From Nocardioides sp. Root1257 (GTDB taxonomy: Bacteria; Actinomycetota; Actinomycetes; Propionibacteriales; Nocardioidaceae), in contig NZ_LMDV01000008.1 in the NCBI RefSeq assembly GCF_001425175.1, positions 1,225,494 through 1,289,493 of the forward strand: DNA of 64,000 nt. Reading direction: 5' to 3'. The translations under genes and the position numbers were made by a program. Under the pieces are notes generated by a model. It was not told where the DNA came from, made no database searches, and saw only the letters and a program-made list of their open reading frames with translations. Shown here piece by piece: positions 17,411-26,067 of the stretch (its first letter is position 1; the number at the start of each line of letters is the position of its first letter).

Positions 17411-18625
17411 CTACAGCCGCTCGAGGATCAGCGCCATGCCCTGGCCGCCACCGACGCACATGGTGATCAGGCCGGTGGTCTTGTCGTGCCAGTCGAGCGA
17501 GTTCAGCATCGTGTTCTGCAGCCGGGCGCCGGTCATGCCGAACGGGTGACCGACGGCGATCGCGCCGCCGTTGACGTTGAGGCGGTCGAGGTCGATGCCG
17601 AGCTCCTGGTAGGACGGCACGACCTGCGCCGCGAACGCCTCGTTGATCTCGACCAGGTCGATGTCGCCGATGCTCATCTTCGCGTGCGCCAGCGCCCGCT
17701 TGGTCGCCTCGACCGGGCCCAGGCCCATGATCTCGGGGGACAGCCCGGACACGCCGGTCGACACGATCCGCGCCAGCGGCGTGAGGCCGAGCTCGGCGGC
17801 CTTGGTGTCGGACATGATGATGACCGCGGCCGCGCCGTCGTTGAGGGCGCAGCAGTTGCCGGCGGTGACGACGCCGTCGGGGCGGAAGACCGGCTTGAGG
17901 TCCTTGATGCCGTCGTACGTCACGCCGGCTCGGGGGCCGTCGTCGGTGCTGACGACCGTGCCGGACGGGGTCGTGACCGGGGTGATCTCACGGGCCCAGA
18001 AGCCGTCGTTGATCGCCTTCTCCGCGAGGTTCTGCGAGCGGACACCGAACTCGTCGAGCTCCTGACGGCTCAGGCCGCGGAGCTTGGCGACGTTCTCGGC
18101 GGTCTGGCCCATCGCGATGTAGACGTCCGGCAGCTGGCCGTCCTCGCGCGGGTCGTGCCAGTCCTGGCCACCCTCGGCGGTCTTGTCGGTGCGGGCCTTC
18201 GCCTCGTCGAACTCGTGGTTGTGGGTGTCGGGCCAGTGGTCCGAGGTGCCCTTTGCGAACCGCGAGACGGTCTCGACGCCGGAGGAGATGAACGCGTCAC
18301 CCTCGCCGGCCTTGATCGCGTGGAACGCCATCCGCGTGGTCTGCACCGAGGAGGAGCAGTAGCGGGTGATGGTCGCACCGGGGACGTCGTCGAGGCCGTT
18401 GAGCACGTTGACGACGCGGGCCATGTTGTTGCCGGACTCGCCGCCGGGCAGGCCGCAGCCGAGGTAGTGGTCGTCGATGGTGGTCGGGTCGAGCGCCGGG
18501 ATCTTGTCGAGCGCGGTCTTGACGATGAAGGCGCTCAGGTCGTCGGGGCGGAACTCGGTCATGGACCCCTTGTTGGCGCGACCGATGGGGGTGCGGGCTG
18601 CGGAAACGATGACTGCCTCGGGCAT
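17411..18625 (-). CDS. Acetyl-CoA C-acyltransferase (thiolase)
   Basis: A 404-residue thiolase. The nucleophile is C90 in ITRYCSSSVQ; the C-terminal catalytic elements are the histidine in AIAVGHPFGMTG and the cysteine in MCVGGGQGMA. It catalyses thiolytic cleavage of 3-ketoacyl-CoA in fatty acid beta-oxidation, or the reverse condensation. GGAG lies 5 bases before ATG 18625. The TetR gene is 95 bases downstream on the same strand but has its own divergent operator, so cotranscription is uncertain. Confidence 0.94.
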   Translation of the reverse strand: MPEAVIVSAARTPIGRANKGSMTEFRPDDLSAFIVKTALDKIPALDPTTIDDHYLGCGLPGGESGNNMARVVNVLNGLDDVPGATITRYCSSSVQTTRMAFHAIKAGEGDAFISSGVETVSRFAKGTSDHWPDTHNHEFDEAKARTDKTAEGGQDWHDPREDGQLPDVYIAMGQTAENVAKLRGLSRQELDEFGVRSQNLAEKAINDGFWAREITPVTTPSGTVVSTDDGPRAGVTYDGIKDLKPVFRPDGVVTAGNCCALNDGAAAVIIMSDTKAAELGLTPLARIVSTGVSGLSPEIMGLGPVEATKRALAHAKMSIGDIDLVEINEAFAAQVVPSYQELGIDLDRLNVNGGAIAVGHPFGMTGARLQNTMLNSLDWHDKTTGLITMCVGGGQGMALILERL

Positions 18626-18720
18626 GGGAACTCCGTCTCAGAAGGGGTCTCAGGAGGGGATCGGTGCTGCTGCGGGAGCCACAGTAGCCCCGCCCGCTCA
18701 CGGAGCAGCTGAGGCGTACG

Positions 18721-19347
18721 TCACGCGCCTTGGACGTCGGCGACCTGCATGCCGAGCAGCTCCAGCGAGCGGGTCAGGAAGGCCCGCCGCGAGCTCGGCG
18801 GCTTGAGGAGCGCGGCCAGCAGGATGCCGTCGTACGACGCCACCAGGGCCTCGGCGCGCTCGGCACTGTGCTCCTTGCCGGACGCGGTCATGACCTGCTC
18901 GACGATGGCGACCAGGCGCGAGCGGTGGTCGGCCAGCAGCTCGGCGAGGTCGTCGTCGCGGCTCGCGGCCATCGTCAGCTCGAGCCGGGCGACCAGGAGC
19001 TCGCGCTGGTCCAGCCACCGCAGGAAGAGCTCGAGCGCGCTGTCCATCCCGGCCTGCTCGTCTGCCCCGCAGACGAGCATCTGCTCGGCGAGCGTGTCGA
19101 CGTCGTCGAGCAGCGCGCTGGCGACGTACTCGGTCAGCGCCGCCTGGAGCGCGTTGCGGGTGCGCCAGTACGCCGAGCAGCTGCCCTCCGGGAGTCCGGC
19201 TCGCCGGTCGACCGCCCGGTGGGTGAGGCCCTTGAGACCCTCGTCGGCGATCACGTGCAGGGCCGCGTCGAGCAGCTGCCGCCGGCGGGGGGAGAGCGGA
19301 GCGGTGATCGCCGTGGCGGTTGCTGCGTCGGGCATGGCGTGGGGCAT
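18721..19347 (-). CDS. TetR-family transcriptional regulator
   Basis: A 208-residue regulator. The N-terminal HTH (about residues 16-65) reads RRRQLLDAALHVIADEGLKG, then LTHRAVDRRAGLPEGSCSAYW. The C-terminal ligand domain has no recognisable specificity. ATG 19347 is chosen over ATG 19335 because GAAGGA lies at proper spacing. It is divergent from the 59-residue membrane protein, and the two palindromes between them are its probable operators, so autoregulation and control of the small gene are likely. Confidence 0.9.
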   Translation of the reverse strand: MPHAMPDAATATAITAPLSPRRRQLLDAALHVIADEGLKGLTHRAVDRRAGLPEGSCSAYWRTRNALQAALTEYVASALLDDVDTLAEQMLVCGADEQAGMDSALELFLRWLDQRELLVARLELTMAASRDDDLAELLADHRSRLVAIVEQVMTASGKEHSAERAEALVASYDGILLAALLKPPSSRRAFLTRSLELLGMQVADVQGA

Positions 19348-19418
19348 GAGGTCCTTCGTGGGTGCTGTGACTGGAGACACTACCTCCGCGCTTGCCTCGG
19401 TCGGGCAACAGGCGTACC

Positions 19419-19451
19419 TTCTACAGAAGTAGAGAACTACAGATGTAGAAG
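19419..19451. promoter_or_regulatory. Tandem palindromic operators, probably for the TetR protein
   Basis: CTACAGAAGTAG (19421-19432) and CTACAGATGTAG (19437-19448) are two near-identical palindromes with centres 16 bases apart. Both are flanked by A/T and G to give a TTCTACAGAWGTAGAA-like consensus. The second adjoins the ribosome binding site of the small membrane gene. Confidence 0.72.
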
Positions 19452-19461
19452 GAGTTCCACC

Positions 19462-19641
19462 ATGTTCACCATCTCCACCACCCTCGTCGTCCTGGCCTAC
19501 GTCGTCCTCGCCGTGGCCGCCGTCGCCGCCGTCTCCGCGATCGGCGCGATCTCCTACAGCGTCGCCGGCGCCCGCCGGGACCGCCTGGCCCGCCACGAGT
19601 CGTTCCGCAGCTACTACGGTCGCGTCGTCTTCTCCCACTGA
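19462..19641 (+). CDS. 59-residue membrane protein under TetR control
   Basis: A small protein with one long hydrophobic segment (about residues 6-36, alanine- and valine-rich) and a basic, aromatic C-terminus (ARRDRLARHESFRSYYGRV). ATG 19462 has an excellent GAAGGAG site. No family is recognised. The tandem palindromes directly upstream and the divergent tetR gene suggest an inducible membrane peptide, perhaps a stress or transport accessory. Confidence 0.72.
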   Translation: MFTISTTLVVLAYVVLAVAAVAAVSAIGAISYSVAGARRDRLARHESFRSYYGRVVFSH

Positions 19642-19739
19642 CCGACGCGCACCACCCCACGCACCACCCCACGTACCCAGTCCGTCCAGAAGCGGGCGCC
19701 GGTCCGCCCGACCGAGCGGCGTCTGGCAGCATCGGGGGC

Positions 19740-20603
19740 GTGCGGCACCGCTACGAATGCCCGATGCGCTGGGCCGACATGGACCAGCTCGGGCACATCA
19801 ACAACGTCGTCTACGTGGACTACCTCCAAGAGGCCCGCGTCGACATGATGCGCACGCACGGCGCGAACGCCCAGCAGGGTGAGCTCGCCGAGGGCACGGT
19901 CGTGGTCCGCCACGAGGTCACCTACGCCGCGCCGCTGCACTTCGGGCGCCGGCCGGTGAGCATCGAGTGCTGGGTCACCCAGGTCCGGGCCGCCACCTTC
20001 ACGGTGGCCTACGAGGTCTTCCACGAGGACGCCGAGGGCCTGCGCCAGGTCTACCTGCGCGCGAAGACCGTGCTCACGCCGTACGTGTTCACGACCGAGC
20101 GGCCGCGTCGGATCACCGATGCCGAGCGCGTGATGCTGTCGTCCTTCCTCGAGCCCGAGGAGACGACGCCGCGCCTGCCGTTCCCGGCCGAGCGTCCGGG
20201 AGGCGCGCTCCACTACCCCGTCCACGTGCGGTTCTCCGACGTGGACGTCTACGGGCACGTCAACAACGTGAAGTACTTCGAGTACTTCCAGGAGGCCCGG
20301 ATCTCCGGCATCGCCCGGATGTGGGAGGGCCTCGACCAGGTGACGATCGTCGTCGCCCAGACCGACGTCGACTACCGGGTGCCGATCCTCTTCCGCCCCG
20401 AGCCGTACGACGCCTGGTCGTGGGTCTCGCGCGTCGGCCAGCGCTCCGCGACCATCGAGTCCGTCATCTGCGACGGCGACAGCGTGCTGTCGCGGGCGCG
20501 CGTGACCATCGTCTTCTTCGACCAGCAGACCCAGCGCTCGACCGTCCCGCCGGACACCTACCTCGACCGGTTGCGCGAGCGGGACATCACTCGAACGAGT
20601 TGA
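19740..20603 (+). CDS. Acyl-CoA thioesterase with two hot-dog domains
   Basis: A 287-residue tandem fusion of two 4HBT-type hot-dog domains. The first carries RWADMDQLGHINNVVY from residue 10, the second RFSDVDVYGHVNNVKY near 165; both have the D-x-D-x-x-GH-x-N catalytic signature followed by FxEYxQEAR-like helices. It hydrolyses acyl-CoA to free acid; chain length is unknown. It starts with GTG 19740 and overlaps the convergent globin gene by 17 bases at the 3' end. Confidence 0.9.
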   Translation: MRHRYECPMRWADMDQLGHINNVVYVDYLQEARVDMMRTHGANAQQGELAEGTVVVRHEVTYAAPLHFGRRPVSIECWVTQVRAATFTVAYEVFHEDAEGLRQVYLRAKTVLTPYVFTTERPRRITDAERVMLSSFLEPEETTPRLPFPAERPGGALHYPVHVRFSDVDVYGHVNNVKYFEYFQEARISGIARMWEGLDQVTIVVAQTDVDYRVPILFRPEPYDAWSWVSRVGQRSATIESVICDGDSVLSRARVTIVFFDQQTQRSTVPPDTYLDRLRERDITRTS

Positions 20604-20961
20604 CCATGAACTGCGCCGCGTGCGTGACGTAGTCCCAGAACTGCTGGTCCTGCTCCGGCGTCAGGGCGACCTCGTCGAGACCCGCGCGGAAGTGCGTCAG
20701 CCAGTGCTCCTTGGCCTCGGGCGTCACGGCGAACGGCGCGTGCCGCATCCGCAGGCGCGGGTGCCCGCGGTTGTCGGAGTACGTCGTCGGCCCGCCCCAG
20801 TACTGGACGAGGAACAGCAGGAACCGCTCCTCGGCGGGGCCGAGGTCCTCCTCGGGGTACATCGGCCGCAGCACCGGGTCCTCGGCGACACCCTCGTAGA
20901 ACTTGGCCACGATCCGCCGGAACGTCTCGAAGCCACCGATCTCGTCGTAGAAGGTCGTCAC
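20587..20961 (-). CDS. glbO: Group II truncated hemoglobin (GlbO type)
   Basis: A 124-residue haem protein of the 2/2 globin fold. The proximal histidine is H74 in the characteristic RGHPRLRMRHAPF segment. Distal-pocket residues Y22 (B10), Y35 (CD1) and W87 (G8) match mycobacterial GlbO. The likely role is oxygen, nitric oxide or peroxide chemistry. The start GTG 20961 has no ribosome binding site but a CACAAT box 7 bases upstream, suggesting a leaderless mRNA. Confidence 0.95.
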   Translation of the reverse strand: MTTFYDEIGGFETFRRIVAKFYEGVAEDPVLRPMYPEEDLGPAEERFLLFLVQYWGGPTTYSDNRGHPRLRMRHAPFAVTPEAKEHWLTHFRAGLDEVALTPEQDQQFWDYVTHAAQFMVNSFE

Positions 20962-21060
20962 CGTCCCATTGTGACGACGCCCCGATGACCGCTCGACACC
21001 GGCGTGCCAGACTCGCGGACACCGAATCTTTTCGAGCGACGCACGAGGAGTGATCAGCAC

Positions 21061-21486
21061 ATGGCTACGACCCGCAACGCCAGCACGCACTGGGAGGGCA
21101 CCCTCTTCGAAGGTGCCGGCCAGGTCACGCTGGAGTCCTCCGGCACCGGCACGTACGACGTCTCCTGGGCCTCGCGGGCCGAGGACGCCAACGGCAAGAC
21201 CAGCCCCGAGGAGCTGATCGCCGCCGCCCACTCGTCGTGCTTCTCGATGGCGCTCTCGAACGGCCTCGCCAAGGCGGGTACGCCGGCGACCTCGCTCGAC
21301 ACCAGCGCCGCGGTGGACTTCGTGCCCGGCACCGGCATCACCGAGATCCGCCTGACCGTCAAGGGCGTGGTGCCCGGGATGAGCGAGGAGGACTTCGTCG
21401 CGGCCGCCGAGGGCGCCAAGGTCGGCTGCCCGGTCAGCCAGGCGCTGGCCGCCGTCCCGATCAAGCTCGAGGCGTCGCTCGGCTAG
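21061..21486 (+). CDS. OsmC-family peroxiredoxin
   Basis: A 141-residue thiol peroxidase. Peroxidatic C60 lies in AAAHSSCFSMAL and resolving C123 in VGCPVSQAL; R5 and E51 complete the site. It reduces organic hydroperoxides. ATG 21061 has AGGAG 9 bases upstream. It converges on the mscS gene with a 6-base gap. Confidence 0.94.
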   Translation: MATTRNASTHWEGTLFEGAGQVTLESSGTGTYDVSWASRAEDANGKTSPEELIAAAHSSCFSMALSNGLAKAGTPATSLDTSAAVDFVPGTGITEIRLTVKGVVPGMSEEDFVAAAEGAKVGCPVSQALAAVPIKLEASLG

Positions 21487-21492
21487 CGAGTC

Positions 21493-22542
21493 TCAACCAC
21501 CGGTGACGGGCTCTTCCCCTGCGGGGGAGGAGCCCGACGCCGTCTCTGCGGGGGTGTCCGGGGTCGGCTCCTCGCGGTGCCAGACCACCCGCTGGGGCAG
21601 CGCGATGTCGATGCCCTCGTGGTCGAGGCGGGCCTTGATCCGCTGGCGCAGCGTGCGGGCCACGCCCCACTGCTCCATCGGAGCGGTCTTGATCAGGACG
21701 CGCAGCGTGACGCCGTCGGCGGTGAACATCTCGACGCCGGTGACCTCCGGCTCCTCGATGATGATGCCGCGGTACTCGTCGTCCTCCCAGAGGTCGTGGG
21801 CCACCTCGCGCAGCACCCGCTCGACGCGGGCCAGGTCCTCCTGGTAGCCGACGTTGACGTCCACGACCGCCCGCGACCAGTTCTGGCTCATGTTGCCGAC
21901 GCGCAGGATCTCGCCGTTGGGGACGTACCAGACCGTGCCGTTGAGGTCGCGGAGTCGGGTGACCCGCAGGCTGACGGCCTCGACCGTGCCGCTGGCCTCC
22001 CCGACGTCGACGACGTCGCCGACGCCGTACTGGTCCTCGAAGATCATGAAGATGCCGGACAGGAAGTCCTTGACCAGCGACTGGGCGCCGAAGCCCAAGG
22101 CGAGGCCGATGATGCCGGCGGAGGCGATGATCGGGGCGATGTTCACCCCGAGCTCGCTGAGGGCCATGGTGCCGAAGATCGCGATCAGCAGCCCGGTGAC
22201 GATGCTCTTCAGCAGGTCGCCCATCGTCTTCGCCCGCTGCACCCGCCGGGTGGCGGTCGCGAGGTCGCGGGCCTCGGCGGCCTTGCCGCGGGAGCCGAAC
22301 CTGCTCATCCGGTCGGGCAGCACGCCGTCCTCGGCACGCAACGCGAGGCGGTCGATCAGCCGGTGCAGGATCCACCGGACGACGAGGAAGAGGACCAGCA
22401 GCCAGAGGAGGGCCAGGGGCTTGCCGATGATGATGTCGGAGGCGTTGGCGAGCTTCTGGTTGTCGGTCCAGCTGAAGACGGCCCTGCAGAGCGCATCGGA
22501 GCCGTCACAGGTCGTGTCGTCGAAGCCCAACATGGGCCCCAT
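21493..22542 (-). CDS. Mechanosensitive channel of the MscS family
   Basis: About 349 residues. After a short outer segment there are three or four membrane helices, the pore-lining TM3 (IIGLALGFGAQSLVKDFLSG), the MscS beta-domain (VGDVVDVGEASGTVEAVSLR) and the alpha/beta domain ending near residue 320, with a short disordered tail. It gates on membrane tension during hypo-osmotic shock. ATG codons at 22557, 22542 and 22533 are all possible starts; a TAGACA box at 22542-22547 would favour the last. Confidence 0.9.
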   Translation of the reverse strand: MGPMLGFDDTTCDGSDALCRAVFSWTDNQKLANASDIIIGKPLALLWLLVLFLVVRWILHRLIDRLALRAEDGVLPDRMSRFGSRGKAAEARDLATATRRVQRAKTMGDLLKSIVTGLLIAIFGTMALSELGVNIAPIIASAGIIGLALGFGAQSLVKDFLSGIFMIFEDQYGVGDVVDVGEASGTVEAVSLRVTRLRDLNGTVWYVPNGEILRVGNMSQNWSRAVVDVNVGYQEDLARVERVLREVAHDLWEDDEYRGIIIEEPEVTGVEMFTADGVTLRVLIKTAPMEQWGVARTLRQRIKARLDHEGIDIALPQRVVWHREEPTPDTPAETASGSSPAGEEPVTGG

Positions 22543-22616
22543 GTCTACCGCACCCATCAACCACGGACGAGCCCACGCGGCCCGTCCCCGTGGGGCGTGT
22601 GACCTATCCGACCCGA

Positions 22617-22622
22617 TACGAT
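22617..22622 (+). promoter_or_regulatory. TACGAT -10 box, leaderless start
   Basis: TACGAT ends 7 bases before GTG 22630, and no ribosome binding site is visible. Confidence 0.45.
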
Positions 22623-22629
22623 TCCGTCC

Positions 22630-22983
22630 GTGACCACGAAGCTCGCCCGCCGCGCCCGTCGTACCTCCGTGCTCCTCGTCGCGGGGGCCCTCGTCCTCGC
22701 GGCCGGCGGACCCGCCGGTGCAGACGTCCCGGAGGGCTGGAGCAACCCCTCCGACGTCGACCCGGTCGAGGCGGTCCTGCTCCTGGTCGGCGTCCCGCTG
22801 CTGATCTTCCTGGTGATCACGGCGCTGGTCGTGATCCCCGGTGTCATCAAGGGCGAGCGGTTCACTCCCGGCGGCCAGGCCACCCAGGACCAGTGGTTCG
22901 GCGGGCCCAGCAAGGGCACCGCAGAGCTGCCCGCTCCCGACAACGACGAGTCGAAGGCCGGTGGGGCAAGTGGGCGTTGGTGA
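22630..22983 (+). CDS. Small membrane protein partnered with DUF5130 gene
   Basis: A 117-residue protein with a signal-like N-terminus (to about residue 34), a short exposed segment (DVPEGWSNPSDVDPVEA), one strong membrane helix at about 57-78, and a hydrophilic C-terminus. No function is recognised. The gene starts with GTG after a TACGAT box and overlaps the DUF5130 gene by 23 bases, so the two are probably expressed together. Confidence 0.75.
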   Translation: MTTKLARRARRTSVLLVAGALVLAAGGPAGADVPEGWSNPSDVDPVEAVLLLVGVPLLIFLVITALVVIPGVIKGERFTPGGQATQDQWFGGPSKGTAELPAPDNDESKAGGASGRW

Positions 22984-23350
22984 GTTCAACAGCGCCGAGC
23001 GTTACCAGATCGACGAGGCGATCCGCGGCGCCGAGCAGGTCTCGCGCTTCGAGTTCAGCGTCTTCGTCGGTCGCTCCAGCGGGGACCCCCGTGCCTTCGC
23101 GACGCAGCTGCACAACTCCCTGGTCGCCCCGTCCCGCAGCATCCTGATCATGCTCGACCCGGCCGCCCGGGTCCTCGAGATCGTCACCGGCGGCGCCGTA
23201 CGCCGCAACATCACCGACCAGGAGGTCGAGCTCACGACGCTGCAGATGCAGACGTCGTTCGAGAGCGGTGACCTGGTCGGCGGCCTGCGGCGTGGCATCC
23301 AGATGCTCGCCGAGCACGCGCGCGCCCCCGAGACGCTGCACGCCGACTGA
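22961..23350 (+). CDS. DUF5130 (TPM-like) protein
   Basis: A 129-residue protein that closely follows the actinobacterial DUF5130 pattern: an AERYQIDEAIRGAEQ helix, an FEFSVFVG strand, a HNSL segment, the LEIVTGGAVRRNITD strand, and the terminal motif SFESGDLVGG followed by MLAEHA. DUF5130 is related to the TPM fold; its function is unknown. I choose GTG 22961 because GAAGG precedes it; GTG 22970 is an alternative. The gene ends 3 bases before a head-to-head repeat array shared with the 42.5 kb junction. Confidence 0.82.
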   Translation: MGQVGVGEFNSAERYQIDEAIRGAEQVSRFEFSVFVGRSSGDPRAFATQLHNSLVAPSRSILIMLDPAARVLEIVTGGAVRRNITDQEVELTTLQMQTSFESGDLVGGLRRGIQMLAEHARAPETLHAD

Positions 23351-23353
23351 AGG

Positions 23354-23440
23354 TCGAATCGAGAGTTCTGACGCTCGAGTCGGGACTTCTGACAGTCGAA
23401 TCTCTCGACTCAACCGTCAGAAGTCCCGACTCAACGCTCA
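23354..23440. repeat. Head-to-head array of 21-base repeats, copy A
   Basis: Two forward units (23354-23374 and 23375-23396, consensus TYGARTCGRGASTTCTGAC) face one full reverse unit (23414-23434) with partial reverse units on either side (23401-23413 and 23435-23440). GAGTCGGGACTTCTGAC at 23377-23393 pairs perfectly over 17 bases with 23416-23432, leaving a 22-base loop. The array fills the gap between convergent stops, and the pepN stop codon lies in the last partial unit. It could serve as a bidirectional terminator. Confidence 0.85.
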
Positions 23441-25987
23441 GGCGTCCTTGGCCTGGGCGGCCAGGGCACGGGCGACGTCGGCCCGGCCCTCGTTGACGTA
23501 GCGGACGGCGCCCTTCGGGGCGTCGGTGCTCGCCAGCCAGGCGTCGACGCGCTCGAGCAGCTCGGGGGAGCCGATCGCCTTCGGGAAGGCGAACTCCAGC
23601 ACGACGGAGCCCTTGTGGAAGCCGAGGGTGTCGATGACGGTGTCGGCGGCCTCGAGGTACTGCTCGAGGAACGGCTGGACCACGTCGTCCTGCCCGTAGC
23701 GGAAGATCGAGAACACCATCTCCCGGCAGGTCTCGTTGGGCGTCCCCGGGTCGAGGATCGCCCGCCAGCCCTCGGCCTTGGCCTCGGGGGTGGGCTGGGC
23801 GACGCGCGCGGCGGCCGCCTTCTCCTTGCCCGCGATCGTCTTGTCGCGCTCGAGCTCCGCCTCGATCAGGGCCTCGCCCGACCGGCCGGCCGCGGCGAGG
23901 GCGGTGACGAGGACCCAGCGCAGGTCCTGGTCGACCGCGAGGCCCTCCACGGACCAGCTGCCGTCGAGCAGACCCTCGAGGTCGGCGAACGCCTGCTCGC
24001 CGTGCGAGATGGCGGCGTACGACCGTGCGAACGTCAGCTGGTGGTCGCTGCCGGGCTCGGCGGCGAGCAGCAGCTCGCGCAGGCCGGACTCCCACTCGTC
24101 GCGCAGCGCGGCCCGGTGCTCCGGGGCGCTGTAGGCGTTGACCGCGAGGGCGGCGTACGTCGGGATCCGGGTGACGCCCCACGCGTCCGTCTCGGCGCCG
24201 ATGTTGGCGAGCACGAGGTGGACGAAGTCGGTCGCGGACATCTCGGCGTCGCGCGTCATGTCCCAGGCGGCGCTCCACACGAGGGCCCGCGCGAGCGAGT
24301 CGTCGAGCTTCGAGAGCCCCGACGTGACGGTCGCGAGCGAGCGCTCGTCGAGCCGGATCTTGGCGAACGCGTGGTCGTTGTCGTTGAGCAGCAGCAGGTC
24401 GGGCTGCTGCTTGCCGGCGAGCTCCGGGATCACGGTCTCGGCGCCCTCGACGTCGACCTCGACGTACTCGCGGCGCACCAGCCGGCCGTCGACGTCGTCG
24501 TACAGGCCGATGCCGAGGCGGTGCCGGCGCAGGGTGGGCTGCTCGGGAGCGGCGGTCTGCACGATGCGGAACGCGTCGTAGGTGCCGTCGGCGCCGAGCT
24601 CGAAGGACGGGGTCAGCGTGTTGACGCCCGCGGTCTGGAGCCACTCCTGGGCCCAGCCCTGCAGCTCGCGGCCGGACGCCTTCTCGAGCGCGACCAGCAG
24701 GTCGGCGAAGGTGGCGTTGCCGAACTCGTGGTCCTTGAAGTACTGGCGCAGGCCGGCGAGGAACGGGTCCAGCCCGACCCACGCGACGAGCTGCTTGAGC
24801 ACCGACGCGCCCTTGGCGTAGGTGATCATGTCGAAGTTGACCTCGACGGCGTGCAGGTCGACGTTGTCGGCCGCGATCGGGTGCGTGCTCGGCAGCTGGT
24901 CGGCCCGGTAGCCCGTCTGCTTGCGCGCGTTGGTGAAGCCGGTCCAGGCGTCGGTGTACTCCGTGGCCTCGGCCTCGCACCAGTAGCAGGCCCACTCGGC
25001 GAACGACTCGTTGAGCCACAGGTCGTCCCACCACTGCATGGTGACGAGGTCGCCGAACCACATGTGCGCCATCTCGTGGGTGATGACGGAGGCGCGGAAC
25101 TCGTAGAACGAGCGCGGCTGGCGGCTGCGGGGGAGGTACTCGTCGCGCAGCGTCACGCAGCCGGCGTTCTCCATCGCGCCCATGTTGTACTCCGGCACGT
25201 AGAGCTGGTCGTACTTGCCGAAGGGGTACGGGTAGTCGAACTGCTCCTCGAAGAACGCGAAGCTCTGCTGGGTCAGCTCGACGAGCACGTCGACGTCGAG
25301 GTGCTCCACGAGGGACTGGCGGCAGTAGTGGCCGAGCGGGATGTCGCCGTGCTTGCCGTGGTAGACGTGCTGGACCTCGTGGTACTCACCGGCGACGATC
25401 GCCGTGATGTACGTCGACATCGGCTTGGTCGGGGCGAAGCTCCACACCGCCTTGCCGCTCTCGCCGGCCTCGTCGAGGGGCTCCGGCTCGGGCGAGGGGG
25501 AGTTGGAGACGACCTTCCAGTGGTCGAAGGCCGTCACGGTGAAGGTGAACGGCGCCTTCAGGTCGGGCTGCTCGAAGGTGGTGAACACGCGGCGGGCGTC
25601 CGGCACCTCGAACTGCGAGTAGAGGTAGACGCGGTCGTCGACCGGGTCGACGAAGCGGTGCAGTCCCTCGCCCGTGTGGGAGTAGGTGCAGTCGGCGCGG
25701 ACGACGAGCTCGTTCTCCGCCTGCAGGCCGGGGAGCGTGATCCGGCTGTCGGCGTACGCCGTGGCCGGGTCGAGCGACTCGCCGTTGAGGGTGATCTCGT
25801 GGACGATCGCGTCCACGAGGTCGGCGAAGGTCTCGGCACCGGGCTCGGTCGCGGTGAACCGGATCGTGGTGGTTGAGCCGAAGGTCTTGTCGCCGGTCGT
25901 GAGATCCAGGTCGATGGAGTACGACGTGACGTCCAGGAGGGCGGCGCGGGTGGCGGCCTCGTCCCTGGTGAGGTTGGTTCCAGGCAT
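23438..25987 (-). CDS. pepN: Aminopeptidase N (M1 family)
   Basis: An 849-residue cytoplasmic zinc aminopeptidase of the actinobacterial PepN type. The exopeptidase motif GAMEN is at 270-274, and the zinc site HEMAH is at 304-308 with the third ligand E327 in WLNESFAEW. The C-terminal ERAP1-like helical domain is complete. It removes N-terminal residues during peptide turnover. The start ATG 25987 lacks a ribosome binding site but has CAGGAT 7 bases upstream, suggesting a leaderless mRNA; 25 extra upstream codons are unlikely. The stop lies in a repeat unit. Confidence 0.96.
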   Translation of the reverse strand: MPGTNLTRDEAATRAALLDVTSYSIDLDLTTGDKTFGSTTTIRFTATEPGAETFADLVDAIVHEITLNGESLDPATAYADSRITLPGLQAENELVVRADCTYSHTGEGLHRFVDPVDDRVYLYSQFEVPDARRVFTTFEQPDLKAPFTFTVTAFDHWKVVSNSPSPEPEPLDEAGESGKAVWSFAPTKPMSTYITAIVAGEYHEVQHVYHGKHGDIPLGHYCRQSLVEHLDVDVLVELTQQSFAFFEEQFDYPYPFGKYDQLYVPEYNMGAMENAGCVTLRDEYLPRSRQPRSFYEFRASVITHEMAHMWFGDLVTMQWWDDLWLNESFAEWACYWCEAEATEYTDAWTGFTNARKQTGYRADQLPSTHPIAADNVDLHAVEVNFDMITYAKGASVLKQLVAWVGLDPFLAGLRQYFKDHEFGNATFADLLVALEKASGRELQGWAQEWLQTAGVNTLTPSFELGADGTYDAFRIVQTAAPEQPTLRRHRLGIGLYDDVDGRLVRREYVEVDVEGAETVIPELAGKQQPDLLLLNDNDHAFAKIRLDERSLATVTSGLSKLDDSLARALVWSAAWDMTRDAEMSATDFVHLVLANIGAETDAWGVTRIPTYAALAVNAYSAPEHRAALRDEWESGLRELLLAAEPGSDHQLTFARSYAAISHGEQAFADLEGLLDGSWSVEGLAVDQDLRWVLVTALAAAGRSGEALIEAELERDKTIAGKEKAAAARVAQPTPEAKAEGWRAILDPGTPNETCREMVFSIFRYGQDDVVQPFLEQYLEAADTVIDTLGFHKGSVVLEFAFPKAIGSPELLERVDAWLASTDAPKGAVRYVNEGRADVARALAAQAKDA

Positions 25988-26067
25988 GCCGAGCATCCTG
26001 CCACTCGGCGCCACGCCGCGGAAAAGCGCCGGGGAATAGTCGGGCGGCCGCGGGGTTTGCACCAGGT

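Noticed and set aside
23354..23440. CRISPR array
   Set aside because: The units are contiguous without spacers, change orientation midway, and no cas genes are present.
23615..25876. A 753-residue plus-strand frame opposite pepN
   Set aside because: PepN on the minus strand has all family motifs. The opposite frame is low complexity and lacks a plausible start signal.
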